A DNA stretch of 64,000 bases from Begonia masoniana (lineage: Eukaryota > Streptophyta > Magnoliopsida > Cucurbitales > Begoniaceae): NCBI GenBank assembly GCA_022432975.1, contig CM039506.1, positions 12,280,831 to 12,344,830 of the forward strand, in the 5' to 3' direction. How positions within the stretch are numbered: position 1 is the stretch's first letter; every line of letters begins with the position of its first letter. A program made the translations under genes and the position numbers. The notes beneath the pieces were generated by a model, which did no database searches, was not told the origin of the DNA, and saw only the letters and a list, made by a program, of their open reading frames with translations. This document shows positions 1 to 12,194 of the stretch, piece by piece.

Positions 1-526
1 GAGATCGGGCCCCGTGATCTATTGCTTGATAAATGATGCTTCAAGACCATGATGGGAGTGATTTGGTTGGGACGATTCACTCACAGTCCTATTAATGCAA
101 TTCTAATGAAAATAAATTAGCTTAAATAGTGAAATAGGTATGAAAAACAATCTTAAACAACCACCAAATTTGATATCTTTCGAAATTTAAACTTTTTTGT
201 CAGGAAAATGGGCAATTGAGGGGCTTTTTTTTTTTTTTTTTTGTAAAAAGAAGAAAATTCATTGCTTTTTCCTGTCTCGATCTTTATCAAAACGAGGTTC
301 AGGTTCTGCATTTCAAAATCCACCTTTTGCCACACACGACTAATTTAAAGCAAGGATTAACAGAAACCCAGATAACAGAAATATACAGAATGTTAAAGGG
401 TAAAGAAAGAACATTTGCCAAAAATTGAATCCCAAAAACAAGTCCATAGATCTTATCTAAATAGACGAACAAGATAAACAAGAGTCGTATGATGGAAATG
501 GTTAGAAAGATCGTAAAATCAAAACC

Positions 527-720
527 TGAATGAGGGAGAAGCTCTAAATGGATTCAAAGCAGAACATACTAGAGTGATATGCCCTTTAATGGAAGCTCTT
601 CTCTTCTTCTCCTCTCTCTCTCTCTCTCTCCTTCCTCTCTGTCGCCAAAAATGCTCTGTAAAGTGGAAATGGCCGAATCTGAGAGGGTTTGGAGTTGGAG
701 GGTGAGAGAGAAATATTAAA
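527..720 (-). other. possible 5' leader exon of a gene running off the left edge
   Basis: Read on the minus strand, this stretch looks like a plant 5' leader: a CT/GA microsatellite (610-630), no long open frame, then CATTCAG followed by GTTTTG at 526, which would be a good splice donor. The gene itself would lie beyond position 1. This is inference from composition and one splice-like site; no coding sequence is visible. Positions 721-1495 hold nothing recognisable except copies of a GGTTCGGTTCGG-like motif near 1300-1470. Confidence 0.2.
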
Positions 721-1495
721 GGCGGATACGTTTAAAATAACTAGAAAGCAGGAGAAGTAGATTAACTGGAGTGATAACAGACTAGATTAAAGCCGGCAAA
801 CGGTTAAAGTTGGGATCTTTGTTTGCGCTTATCTCGCGGACAATCATTTGGGATCTGCACGGGTGAAACGAAATTACCAAAATCTGAAAAATATAAGTTC
901 AAGATGAGAAATTTTTTAGCTTTTCTGGGATAAGAAAAAGATGTAAAACTGGAGAAACGTGAGGAAAAAGATAAAGCTTGCTTCTTTTGAAGATTTCATC
1001 ATTGATTAAATGTTTTGGGTACCTCATCACTTGGAATACAAAGCTGTTTGTATGAAAATCTAGAGAGAGAAAGTGATCAACAACATATTTTTTCTCGTTT
1101 GAGTAATTTCTTAAATTTGACAGAAAATATGATGTTCCCACAATTTTAATGATTCAACGCTGAAAATCAAAACCCACGTAAGCATGGAGAATTCCTTCTA
1201 AATTAGTCAAAAACGGACGAAAATTGGCCGGACAAAACTCTACTAATTACTCAACCGGTTGAGTCTCTTTAATATATTGTCAGTGACTTGAGAAGGGATG
1301 TTCAAACTGAACTAAAACCGGACCAGAACAGATCAATTTGGTCAGATTCGGGTCGGTTTTGACTTTTAAATAACCCATACTCGGTTCTATTTAATGAGAA
1401 CCCAATTTATAGGTTCGATTTTTTGTTTGAAAAAATCAATGCAAACGAACCGAACCGAACCGAAAAAATTTAATGTTAAATATTTAAAAAAAAAT

Positions 1496-1665
1496 GGAAA
1501 AGTACCATTTAGACTCCAACGTATGGGGTCAGTGACCATTTGGTACCTAACGTATTTTTTGTATCCAATTAGACCCTAACGTATAAAACGTTTGCAATTC
1601 AAACGCTACCGTTTAAAAAGCCGTTAAAATTAGCACGTGCGATGATTAATGCCCAAAATACCCTC

Positions 1666-1720
<55 letters not shown>

Positions 1721-2631
1721 CGTAACGACGATTTTTATGTCGCCGTATCCAATGGCGGACATGGCGGCGTAAACGACATCGACTTGATCCAGGAAGAGAC
1801 TCAAGTATTTCAACCCGGTTTTTGTATCCACCACTCCCGGATTATTTTCCCGGCCAAGTGCGTAGTCTAAGGGGATTTGACCTCAGCCACAAGCAAAAAA
1901 CGGGTACCTGTTAGCCATGAAATAGGACCCAGTTTTTCGGAGAAAATGCAATATGGGTTTAAGCGTGGGTGCGATCAAGTTGGGTTTGAAGGATCCGGCT
2001 GAAGGTGGGAATGAATTTTGCACAGCGTCGAAAGAGATCGGAGTGGATATTTTAATGGCGGAATGGAGTTTACGTCTGACAAGCGCAGCGTGAATGTGTC
2101 TCATGGCGGGGACAAGAAATTGAGTCAGGCTTCCCGGCTGCCTGAAAACTTCATTCCCGACGGCAATGGCGTCGAATTTGATGGCGGGGTAGAATCGAGC
2201 AATGTTGGTTTCAACCCAATTGTCAGCGAAGGCTGGGTTGGAAGCAGCAGAGGAGAGGAGAGGGTTGGGGAGAGCGGAGGTGACGGTTATGCCGGAGTTG
2301 GATAGGGCGGTGAGGAGCTGGGGATCTGAGTCGCGAATCGAGGGACTGTCGGTGCGATGCCGGAGAGAATGGAAACAGGCGACGACAAACACTTAGAGCT
2401 TCGGCCAATTTTTTACCTTTCACCTTTTTAACTTTTACTAATTTATTATTGAGGGTATTTTGGGCATTAGTCATCGCAGGTGTGGCGCACGTACTAATTT
2501 TAACGGCTCTTTTAACCGTAGGGTTTGAATTGCAAACGTTTTATACGTTAGGGTCTGATTGGGTACAAAAAATACTTTAGGTACCAAATGGTCACTGACC
2601 CTATACGTTGGAGTCTAAAAGGTACTTTTCC
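1496..2631 (-). mobile_element. Pack-MULE-like TIR element carrying a glucanase fragment
   Basis: The two ends are long inverted repeats of about 180 bp (1496-1671 and 2445-2631). Both begin GGAAAAGTACC and agree, with scattered mismatches, through motifs such as CGTATAAAACGTTTGC and ATACCCTCAATAA. The interior contains no transposase; it holds a piece of a glycoside hydrolase family 17 gene on the minus strand. Long TIRs plus a captured host-gene fragment is the definition of a Pack-MULE-type element. The flanks are A-rich on both sides, so a 9-bp target duplication cannot be read cleanly, and assignment to Mutator rests on TIR length and gene capture only. Confidence 0.75.
1717..2400 (-). 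pseudogene. captured GH17 glucan endo-1,3-beta-glucosidase fragment
   Basis: The minus-strand translation follows the GH17 beta-1,3-glucanase fold: DSDPQLLTALSNSGI, ALPNPLLSSAA, the conserved VGNEVF (which carries the acid/base Glu), then YPFFA. A stop codon follows, but homology resumes beyond it with SLDYAL-like, NPGVVD, GLKY and a YAAMSAIGYGDIKIVVTE segment. The similarity stops at 1717, exactly at the start of the motif that normally reads ETGWPS (second catalytic Glu), where the sequence turns into a CT microsatellite (1672-1719). The N-terminal part is also frame-disrupted. It lacks a signal peptide and half the enzyme, so it cannot be an active glucanase. It is the cargo of the surrounding TIR element. 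Confidence 0.8.
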
Positions 2632-2699
2632 CAACAAAAAAAAAAAAAAAAACAGCCAATTTAAAAAAGACCGGTTATGTGAGTAGGGACTTATGAGCC

Positions 2700-3224
2700 C
2701 TAATTTCCTAATTTCAATCCTTTAACTTCACTCTCCCTCTGCCTCTCGCAACTCGCTTCACCCTCCCTCTGCCGCTCGCTTCACTTCACTCTTGCGTCTC
2801 GCGGGAGATGGGACTGCCGTCTGAGTGCCGACTTGTGTATTGTAGCGTGGCCACCGGAGGTACTCCAGAGACAGAGGTAAGAAAGATTCTAACCCATCTT
2901 CCTTCCTTTGAACGAATCTCAGGAAATGAGAAAGATTAATCTTCTTAGACTTTTCAATTTCTTGACCGTCTCTTTCTAGTTTGTACATGTAATCGCTTAA
3001 TAATTATATTGTTGACTGATTCTCCAGATTTAAAACAAACGTTTACTGATTCATCGAAAAAATCAGAACTTTCTGGTAAGAATTAGAACCCGAGGACTGG
3101 ACTACGAAGATTTCAGTTTCGACCATCACAGGTATGCTGCTAGAAAAACTCGTCTTTTTATCAATCTTTACGGACATGTCTAGTTTATCGACCAATTTTA
3201 ACCTAATTTTTTTTTATCAAAGTT
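2700..3224 (+). other. possible transcribed leader or first exon, later interrupted
   Basis: A CT-rich leader (about 2725-2800) is followed by an ATG at 2807, a short open stretch and a donor-like site (ACAGAG then GTAAGA, 2877-2882). A second acceptor/donor-like pair occurs near 3112-3132. This resembles the 5' end of a plant gene, but the next downstream DNA is the Ty3 element and no matching coding exon can be identified. It could be a remote 5' exon of BUD13, whose ATG is preceded at about 8850 by an acceptor-like TTTCAG, or the remains of an unrelated gene. Confidence 0.2.
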
Positions 3225-3571
3225 TGTTGTGTAACCCAGAGTTCACAACTAATAATCGGAAAAACTCAGCTATATTCCCAGCTAACGTTTACAACGAAAG
3301 AAGAAAACGAAAGGAAAAAGTAAAAAATTAATAACAGACAAATTTCACGACCCCTTCATGCTGCCTTGCTGCTTGATAAATAGTATTCCTCTAATGGTTT
3401 TGGCCATGTCATCATCGTCCATTCACAGCATCGTCCATTTCCTCCGATATCTTAGCATCGTCCATTCACTGCATCGTCCATTCGAGTCTGTTTGGGCCTG
3501 GGCTGGCGCCTGCTGCGTTTGCCTTTGGTAGCCCAGCTGTGTAACCCAACGTAGAAGCCTTGTCCACGACA
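3225..3571 (-). repeat. 3' LTR of the Ty3 element
   Basis: This is a 347-bp direct repeat of 6340-6688, beginning TGTTGTGTAACC and ending CACGACA on the plus strand. It contains several repeats of the short word CATCGTCCATTC. Differences from the partner LTR are scattered substitutions and small indels, so the insertion is not brand new. Confidence 0.92.
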
Positions 3572-5188
3572 GTCCTCCCCCTCAGACAGACCTTGTCCCC
3601 AAGGTCGAAATTCAGGATAGTGAGCAGCAATAACGTCGGAGTCCACCCACGTAGCCTCAGAAACAGAATGCTCTGTCCATTGAATCAGCCACTGAGTGAT
3701 AGGGAAGTTGCCTCTCTTGACAACTCGGGTTTGCAGGAGACGGAGTGGGGTCTTTGGTGAGGTATCGGCGTAGACATCCGGAGGAAGAATGGGTGAGGAA
3801 ATGGCGTGGCTGTCGATTGTCTTCTTTAATAAAGAAACATGAAAAACAGGGTGAATATGGGCCCCAGCAGGTAAAGCCAATTTGTAGACAACTTGGCCGA
3901 TGCAAGACATAATCTGGAACGGTTGGAAGATGGAGTTCATGAGTGCCTGAAACGTTGCCGGTGCATTTGTGAGTCCGAAGGGCATGACTCTGAACTCATA
4001 TAACCCTTGATGGGTTTTGAACGCCGTCTTATGACAGTCCTCATTCACACGAATCTGATGGTACCCAGCTCGTAGATCGATTTTGAAAAAAACCGAGGAA
4101 CTATGTAGCTCATCCAACAATTCGTCTATGATAGGCATCGGGAATTTGTCTTTAATGGTAAGGGCATTCAATTGCCTGTAGTCGACGCAAAACCGCCATT
4201 GCCCGTCTTTTTTCTTCACCAACAGTACCGGCAATGCAAACGAAATGTTGCTTGGGACGATTATGCCGTCTTTAAGCATCTCTTGAACTAGTCTTTCTGT
4301 CTCTGTCTTTTGAGAGAACGGGTACCGATAAGGCACAATTCGGAAGGGTCGTGCGTCGGGCAGAAGCGGAATTCGATGGTTGTGGCTTCTCTTCGGTGGC
4401 AAACCCGACAGCTGGGCAAAAACATCAGCAAAGTCATGGACGATTTCTTTTACACATTCCGGCTCCGGTTGCGTGGGTTCAGACTCCATCATTCGTAGTT
4501 GGGCAATAAATCCATTGGGCTGTTTCATCCAGCTCGCACTTAGTGCCTTCGGGTTGGACACCGTGCTGATATCTGCAAGGTTGGCATAAGGGATACTAAG
4601 AATATTCCCTTCATAATGGATCAACAATTTCTGTCGAGGTGGGTCGAAAGTCATGGGGCTATGGGTTGCGATCAAGTCAATGCCCAGGATCATATCGCTT
4701 CCCCCAAATTTCAATGTTCGCAGAGAATAAGTGAATGGAAATCCCAGCGTCTTCGACGTCACGGGATCAGATAACTCCTTGCTACTCAGCTTCTCGCCGT
4801 TGGCCACCACCACGTTGGCAGTCTTCCCTGGTTTCGTCGGGAATCGAAAATGAGCTGCCAGTCTTTCGTCAATAAAGCTATTGGTACTGCCACTGTCGAT
4901 GAGGATTGAAATTTGTTGGTGACCGAGCTGCCCGGAGATTCGTACAGTGGAGTTTGTCGTTTGGCCGATGAGAGCGTGAAGAGAGACTTCGAAGGGGGTG
5001 GGATCGAAAATGCTGTCTGGGTTTTCTTCCCTCGAAGAGATTTCCTCCTCCGCTTCGATTGGGTCGATTATGAGTAAGTTTAATGGCCAGTTCTTGCAAA
5101 CATGTCCAGCAAAGTATTTTTCATCGCACTTAAAACAAAGGCCCAGTTTCCGTTTAAGTTGGAGATCAGATTGCGGTATTTTCTGCAT
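3452..5188 (-). pseudogene. Ty3 pol remnant: protease, truncated RT joined to chromodomain
   Basis: A single open frame of 578 codons. In order it shows a gag zinc-knuckle-like [12 protein letters not shown] near the start, a retropepsin active site [12 protein letters not shown], an RT N-terminal half ([57 protein letters not shown]), then an abrupt jump to the integrase C-terminal [15 protein letters not shown] and a chromodomain-like segment ([21 protein letters not shown]). The RT YxDD motif, RNase H and integrase DDE core are absent, so the product cannot copy or integrate DNA. The deletion kept the reading frame open, which is unusual; the final codons read through into the LTR. Confidence 0.85.
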
Positions 5189-5199
5189 CCTGACTGATG

Positions 5200-6312
5200 G
5201 TTTCGTTTTCTCGGCTTCGCCGTGTACATTGTTAGCCAGAATAGCCCTAGGGATATCTGTCCACTTCGGGTGTAGTGGTTAACGAATTTGTTTCCACCCT
5301 TTGTGTAATACCCCAAGTGCAGTCTCTTGAAGGTCGGCAACCTCTATGGCTTGTTCCAGAGTCGAGGATCGGGCGATTTTAACCATCGCTCTTATCTCTT
5401 CCTTCAGTCCACTGCTGAAACCTGCGACCTAGAAAGACTCCGGCATTTCTGGTAGGCGTGGCTGTGCTTGGGCTTTCAATTCCTCAAACTTTTCTAAGTA
5501 TTTCGAAACCGTCCCCGTCTGAGTGACTTTATTGAGCGACTCCAATATGTCCTCCCCTGGGTGGCTGAAAAACGCTTGTATAGCGCTGCTGTAAACTGCC
5601 TCCAGGTTACCCCGGGTCTCGTAACTACCCACTCGTGGTACCATACATTTGCTTTCTCTCGCAAATAAAGTTCTGCTAATTCTAATTTTTGGTACTCAGC
5701 TGTTCGGTGTAGGTCGAAGTATCTATCTGCCTTTTGTACCCACTCCTGAGGATTATCCCCCGTGAAATAAGGAAGTTCGAGCTTCGGTAGTCGCATCAGC
5801 TGTTGGTCATAGTGTGGGGGTTCAACAGATGCTGGCGGATAAAACGGCAACCGAGCCAGTGGATGCTGCAATGGACTCCATGGTTGCTATGATTGAATCG
5901 GGGGAGCGGGAATGGTGTGGTAGGGGGTAGATTGGAATCGCTTGGAACCAGAGCTTGAAGAGGGGCAACGAAGAATCACCCTGCACCTGCGGCTTCTGCC
6001 AAGGTTTGATTCCCATCGGTTGTTTTTGCCTTAAGTTAGGTTGGTTTTGAGGAATTCTGGTTAGCAGAGATAACAGGGCATCGTGTTTGACGGTCGAATC
6101 CTGTGTAAAGGTGTTGAAGGATTGATCGGAACGCTCCTGATTAGCTTGCAACTCCAGGAGGGAACGCTCATGTTTGGCTTGTAGCTCCTGAAGGTTGTGG
6201 CCCGAGGCAGCTAACTGAGAAGCAATCTCGGCGACGGCCTTCTGCAGCTCCTGGTACCCTTTGTAAGTTTCTTCAGCGTTTCCTCAGTCGATTTCGCTCT
6301 AGTCTCTGCCAT
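5200..6312 (-). pseudogene. Ty3 gag remnant with frameshifts
   Basis: A likely start codon at 6312 (MAETRAKS) lies just downstream of the primer-binding site. The gag domain is recognisable in a second frame (5494-5871) with LPKLELPYFTGDNPQEW, then YLREKANVWYHEW and VTWRQFTAALYKRF, which is the retrotransposon gag core. The coding is broken over at least three frames between 5200 and 6312, so no intact Gag is made. An N-terminal Q/E-rich coiled stretch is visible around 6151-6250. Confidence 0.75.
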
Positions 6313-6325
6313 CTCCGATCGTAGT

Positions 6326-6338
6326 GTCTCTGATACCA
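6326..6338 (-). other. primer-binding site of the Ty3 element
   Basis: The minus strand reads TGGTATCAGAGAC one base inside the 5' LTR, matching the 3' end of initiator tRNA-Met, the usual primer for plant LTR elements. The matching polypurine tract (GAGGGGGAGGAC on the minus strand) lies at 3572-3583, next to the 3' LTR. Confidence 0.85.
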
Positions 6339-6339
6339 C

Positions 6340-6688
6340 TGTTGTGTAACCCAGAGTTCACAACTAATAATCGGAAAAACTCGGCTAAATTCCCAGCTAA
6401 CGTTTACAACGAAAGAAGAAAACGAAAAGAAAAAGTAAAAAACTAATAACAGACAAATTTCACGACCCCTTCACACTGCCTTGCTGCTTGATAAATAGTA
6501 TTCCTCTCTAACGGTTTTGGCCACATCTGCATCGTCCATTCACAGTATCGTCCATTCCCTCTGATATCTTAGTATCGTCCATTCACAGCATCGTCCATTC
6601 GAGTCTGTTTGGGCCTGGGCTGGCGTCTGCTGTGTTTGCCTTTGGTAGTCCAGCTGTGTAACCTAGCGTGGAGGCCTTGTCCACGACA
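6340..6688 (-). repeat. 5' LTR of the Ty3 element
   Basis: This is a 349-bp direct repeat of 3225-3571 with the same ends, followed by the target duplication AAGTT at 6689-6693. Confidence 0.92.
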
Positions 6689-7340
6689 AAGTTTAGAGAA
6701 TTAGCTAAGAAAGTTCCTGAATTCATGGGTTGGCTTTGGTAAGACAGAAAATAGATGACTTTTGCTGTTGATTTGAATATAATGGTGAAGTAATTGAAAC
6801 GAACGGTGAGGGTGTGGTGTAGACTGTAAATTACTTCTTTCAATATGTTTTTCATCGTCTGATCTGAGATCAATGTCTAGGAAAGAATAGTAAATTGGAA
6901 CAGCATGTATACGATCACATATTGAATTTCCGAAAAAAGACGATTTAGCAAAGATAGGACATGGGAGCCGATGAAGAAATCAGTGTGCTGATAAATTTTT
7001 TATTCAAATATTCAAACAGCCCATCATAATCCCTATTAGACTAACAACTATTAGTGATCTTCAATCGTGTCCATACACATTCCTCAAATTCAGCCCAAAG
7101 AAGAATTTGGAAGTCTAGATTCTTGTAGTTATTATAATCCATATTAGACTTACTATTTTATCACAAGTTATCTCACTGTTAGTGTACTTATTAAATTTAA
7201 ATGTTCTTATTTTGTTTGGTTTTATAAATTATTGATTTGCAATTGTCTGTTTAGGATGTTCAATGTGAGTATGCTTATCTTTTGTTCAATTGAAAGACAT
7301 GTTTAGTGTGGATATTAAATTTGAATGACAATGTGCATAT

Positions 7341-7723
7341 TTTTGTTATCTAACTTTTAGGATGAAAAATATGAATGAAAGTGAAACTATAGAGGCTCCT
7401 CCTCATACTTCTAATCGTGGTCGAACCAAAAGAAAAAATTCAGAAGTTTGGAAACATTTTACTGAGATTGAAAACATTAGTCCTAGTAAACGAAGGGCGA
7501 AATGTAATTATTATTCAGTCATGTGTCGAAGAACGAGACCTTAAATTTGAAAAAGCACATACTAAGTTGCAAAAAATTGTTGGCAAATAATGATATGAAG
7601 CAAAAGACCTTGAGCTTTCAAAATATGGATAATATGAGACCAAATCTGTCATGTTTTAGTGTTGCAAAATGTCAAGAACTGCTTGCAAAGATGATTATTG
7701 TTGATGAATTGCCTCTAAAATAA
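7341..7723 (+). pseudogene. hAT transposase N-terminal fragment (BED zinc finger, RICESLEEPER-like)
   Basis: A first frame gives KRKNSEVWKHFTEIE followed by SKRRAKCNYY, the start of a BED zinc finger. The reading then shifts to a second frame giving NETLNLKKHILSCKK, the second half of the finger, and ends with ELLAKMIIVDELPLK, a stretch typical of RICESLEEPER-like hAT proteins ahead of the catalytic region. The expected G-x-Y/F residues between the finger halves are lost at the frameshift. Everything after the N-terminal 100 or so residues is absent. The rest of 6694-8883 contains no other gene I can recognise; a GC-richer patch at 7795-7840 and a CT-rich stretch could be leader sequence for BUD13. 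Confidence 0.6.
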
Positions 7724-8883
7724 ATTATATTTAATAATGTCATCAAACTAAAATCATTTTATGCTTAAAAAGAGAAATTTCAATCTGTTCCGGCCTTTGC
7801 CGCTGCCCTTGACGGCATACTCTCGCCGCTTGGATCTGCTGATACTTTTTTTTTTTTCTTCTTCCAGTTGTTTTTAAGGGTGTTGAGATTCTCCATCTTT
7901 TTCAGAGCCTCATTTGACTAGCAGCTATGTAATTTTTTTTTCTCTCCATGCTTTCTTGATTCTCCTGTTTTTTTGGTTCATTATTACTTCATTTTTCTCA
8001 TCCGAGTTTGATTTTTTAATGGTTTTTCTTGTTATTTTCTGATTATATATTTTTAATTGTGTGAATTTGGTGCCTGATTATAGCCAAAAAGAGGGGGTAA
8101 TCAAGAAGGGAAGTGCATCGAACCTGAAATAGGGTTTTGATTTTGTGAGTTAATGAGTTGAAATTACTAAAACAGATAGTTTAAACTTCTGTTTCACTGC
8201 AAATCACAAAATCGGCAAAGATGATTGAGAAATGCTTTCATGAACAGGGGCTAAATAAGGGGATCATATTAATAGTGGACAATGCTCGAAAATCTGTGCT
8301 CAACGTGGGAATATTGGTGTTCTTCGCATTTTGGAAACAAATTTTAATTCTAGTCAATTGTAGCTCAGCACAACTTCTCTTTGGATGGATGTCTGGTTGA
8401 TGTATTACTCAATTACTTTGTTTGTTTTTGGCCTTTTGCTTAATCGACCCACTAATCTAATTGCCTGATTGAAAAATTCTCATAACCCAACCAATCTCCA
8501 CTGCCTACTTACTTGAATTCATGATTTGAGTTATCCAGTTTACCCACATTCAATAATGGAATGTGCTCACATCCATGAGTTCAGATATTTTCTACCTTAA
8601 TAAATTCGCTCCTGTTATGTGTTATTTTTTTTTTCTAAGCCATTTGCTTGATATATGGATATGGTATAAAATTTTCATTTTTGTTTTTGAACTTTCAATC
8701 TGGCAACTACAATTAAACATAACCATTGATTTCTTCTGAAAGCTGAAATAGAGTGTACCATGTGTTTTGTTTTGGAAATGAGTGGCATGACATCGGAGAT
8801 TTATATCATCACTACCTCCAATGTATGATGAAGGTGATTAAGTTACTTCATTTCAGGGTCCAGGAGGTCTTCAAGATTGAATT

Positions 8884-11751
8884 ATGGCTGCATCAATGTT
8901 GGGATCGAAGTCTCTCAAGGAATATCTCAGACGCTATGAGAGCAACACTGGAGACGAGAAAAAGGGTAAGAAGAAGAAGAAGAAGATCAAACCTGAACCA
9001 TCAGGTGTTTTAGTTGTAGATCAAGACCCTGTATGGCAGAAGCCTGTGAATCTTGAAGAAGAAAATGCTGATGATTCCCCTGGTAAAAGATGAAAACGTT
9101 TATTTATTATGTTCTTGTTTACTTTTGAATAATATAGTTTTTAACTAAGTAATTTTTCCTTCATATAGATGAGGAACCCGTGATTGATGTAGATATTGAG
9201 GTTAAAAGAATGAGGAGGCTAGAAGAATTGAAAGCTAGGCGTCCATATAATGCCATATCTGAGGATGGAAGCGGTTGGGTTTCGCTCTCTCCTAAACCCT
9301 CCATTTCTAGTATTCCAGATTTGGATATGTCTCCACCTCGTAAACATAGAGCTAGAAATGATACACCTTCTCCTGAACCAAGGGTGAAGCATTTGGATTC
9401 AAAAAGGGAAGGAGAGGATTTGTCACCTCCTCGGCAGAAGCGCCATCACAGTCCAGCACCTGACACTAAAGGAGAGGATTTTTCTCTGCCTCGCAAACAG
9501 AAGTTTCGTTATGATACTCCTTCACCGGGACGTGAATTGGAACATTTGAATTACAGAAAAAAAGATGATGACTTATCACCTCCAAGGCATAGAAGACATC
9601 GCCATAACTCTTCATTTGAACCTGTTCAGAGTTCTGAAATTTCTCTCCCTCATCGATCTCATCATCAGACATCAAATCTTAATCAACGAAGACAGGACAA
9701 TACACCCGAGTTAAGTGACATTTCTCCTCCTCGATCAGGATGTAATGTATCAGATATTTCGCCACCGAGGAAAGGCAGGAAGAACGTCAGGAGACCCAGG
9801 TCACCTGAGCTATCTGCTCATGGACTTATTACTGAAACTGATGCTTCAAGAGTATCTCTGCCACCAGACCTGTCCCCATCCAGGAAAATCCAGAAGAAGC
9901 TAGCCCCTCCAGCTTCCTTGAAAGAGCAGCCAAAGACTGGTTTGATATCTGGTCGAGATATCAGGGAAGAGATTGCTAAAACTAAGAAAGATAATTGGTT
10001 AAGGTAAAAGATTCTACTCGTGAATTATGATGTAAAAAGTCTATCTTTTGTCATTCAATTCTTTGGGTAGTGTTCCATGAATAATTTTCCATCCCTTGTT
10101 ATGCCTCTTTCTCCTACTTTTTCTCTGCGTTAAGAACTTAAAACAAAAAGCAGTACACCACTATCTGGATAGATTGAAGAAGGTAATAAAGCCTCAATTC
10201 TTTGATTATTGTATTAGTTAATATCCCTTCTGCCCTGCTTATAAAAAAATTATTCCCTTGACTTCTACCGTAGGATATACGACTGTCTTTTAGATCACTA
10301 TTTACTCCATATCAATCTTTCAAATGCATGCTTTGGTTTTCAGTTTTATCATTTTATTTGTCTTTTAATATCCAGTTCTATAGTATTTTTTTAGAGCACG
10401 TGAACATGAGACTCGATCTTGTTTGGTAGTTGTCTGACATTGATTTTTTAATCAGCAAAAAGATTTGTGCTACAGTTTTACACTTGGTCACAATAACAGG
10501 TTCAAAGAGATGGATCCGTCTATAAGCGGTGCGGGAGCTGAACCTATTTATCGGGATAAGATTAAAGGTATGGAAATAAATATATTTTTTTTAAGATTAC
10601 AAATATTGATTGACAGATCATCCAGGTTTGAATTTCCAATGTTCCAGGGGAACGCATTTCAAAGGAGGACTTCTTGAAATCGCGACAGAAAGTTGAAGAA
10701 AAACCCAAGGTACTTTAGAAATAACCTTTAAGGTGTCTTTTGAATTGGTTGCACACGATATTACCATGAACTGTCCGTTAGAACTTGAGAAAGACAAAAC
10801 ATTTGGGTTATAGGAGGTAACACTTGAATGGGGCAAGGGTCTGGCTCAAAAGCGGGAAGCTGAAGCAAGGATTCAAGAGTTAGAACTTGAGAAAGACAAA
10901 CCATTTGCACGGACCAGGTAATTTGAAAAAATTATTGATACTTTCAGTCTTTGTTTCTGCGAATTTTTTTTTTGGAAATTATTCTTATTATTCCTTGTTA
11001 GTTATTTGATTATTTCCATTCTCAAGTTCTTACATATGTTAGTTCATTTTATTACCCAGTAAAAGGATATGTTACCAACAACTTTGATTGGAATAACATA
11101 TTGAACGTCTAAAATTAATTTGGAAGAACAAAATCTCGTTTCCTTCTCATCTTTTGTCATCTAATTGTTGTGGCTATGTTGCAGAGATGACCCAGAACTT
11201 GACAAATTGCTAAAGGACAGAGTGAGATGGGGTGATCCTATGGCACATTTGGTGAAGGTAAATTGAACTTACACTCACGCTAACATAGTAGCTAGAAAAA
11301 GAGAACTTAAGTTTCTATTGGTGTTGTATAATGCAGAAAAAACATCATGATCCAGTTCTGCCAAATCTAGGGGAAAGTGAGAAGATGCAGGAATCCGGGT
11401 TTATCATTCCACAGGAAACTCCTGCTCATAGCTGGCTGAAAAGAGGATTTGATGCTGCACCTAATCGACATGGCATAAGACCTGGAAGACATTGGGATGG
11501 AGTCGATCGAAGCAATGGTTGGTTAATTTCCATTCACTTTAACTAAAAAAAGAATGATTTTGGTGATTTTCTTTTTTGATTCCGTGATATATTCCTTTAT
11601 AAGCCTTAACAACAACTTGATATCTGCTTTTATGACGAAATAAAGCTTCCTTGGTTACTCTGTAGGATTTGAGAAGGAAATGTTCAAAAGGATGAACACC
11701 AAACAAGCCTCAGAGAGAGAAGCTTATCTTTGGTCTGTCTCTGACATGTGA
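8884..11751 (+). CDS. BUD13: BUD13 homolog, RES complex splicing factor
   Basis: BUD13 is the scaffold of the nuclear RES (retention and splicing) complex that helps activate the spliceosome. Eight coding exons join in frame with GT-AG introns: 8884-9082, 9169-10003, 10500-10567, 10648-10709, 10814-10917, 11185-11257, 11337-11517, 11666-11751, giving 535 aa. The N-terminus SLKEYLRRYES and a Lys-rich run are typical. Exon 2 encodes several SPPR-centred repeats (DLSPPR, DISPPR) with Arg/His, the usual low-complexity phospho-region. The conserved C-terminal domain includes EVTLEWGKGLAQ, DRVRWGDPMAH, PNRHGIRPGRHWDGVDRSNG and the ending EAYLWSVSDM. An acceptor-like TTTCAG about 30 bp before the ATG suggests an intron in the 5' leader. 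The gene appears intact. Confidence 0.95.
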
Positions 11752-12194
11752 GAAGCTTGGCAAAATTAGAAGACATTGCCCAGTTTGTAGAAAAAATTGA
11801 AGGGCTTTGACATGTGATTGAGATACAAACACTTGCAATAATTGTAGGTTCAATAATACTTTGTATCAGATTTAGTTGCAACACTTCCAATTATAATGTT
11901 TTTTTTTTTTTGATGTGTTTCCAGCCAGGTTAGAAAGGATTCGATGTCTGTAGAAGTACCCAAATGACAAATACTTTATACCAAGCACAATATTTTATTT
12001 TTATACACTAAAAAGTGTTCTTTTCAAATAAAAGTTTAAATTTTGGGAAAATGCAAAAAAAAAGAAAGACGTTTAGAAAATAGGCAAAAAGGAGACAAAA
12101 GTTTGGTTTTAAGTAAAAGAGGGAAATATGATTGAGAAATAGGCAAAAAAAAAAAAAAAAAAAAAATCTGGTGGTTTTTAGTTTTAGGCACGAC

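Larger units (their letters stand above)
3225..6688 (-). mobile_element. internally deleted Ty3/gypsy chromovirus
   Basis: The element is bounded by two near-identical LTRs that start TGTTGTGTAACC and end CCACGACA, and by a perfect 5-bp target duplication AAGTT (3220-3224 and 6689-6693). The minus-strand order is LTR, tRNA-Met-type primer site, gag, protease, partial reverse transcriptase, integrase C-terminus with chromodomain, polypurine tract, LTR. The total length of 3464 bp is far short of the usual 5-6 kb or more: the RT palm after NAPATFQ, RNase H and the integrase core are missing. It is therefore a non-autonomous deletion derivative. Confidence 0.93.

Noticed and set aside
2018..2396. 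Plus-strand frames opposite the glucanase fragment
   Set aside because: They are antisense shadows of the GH17-derived sequence, whose minus-strand translation carries the conserved motifs.
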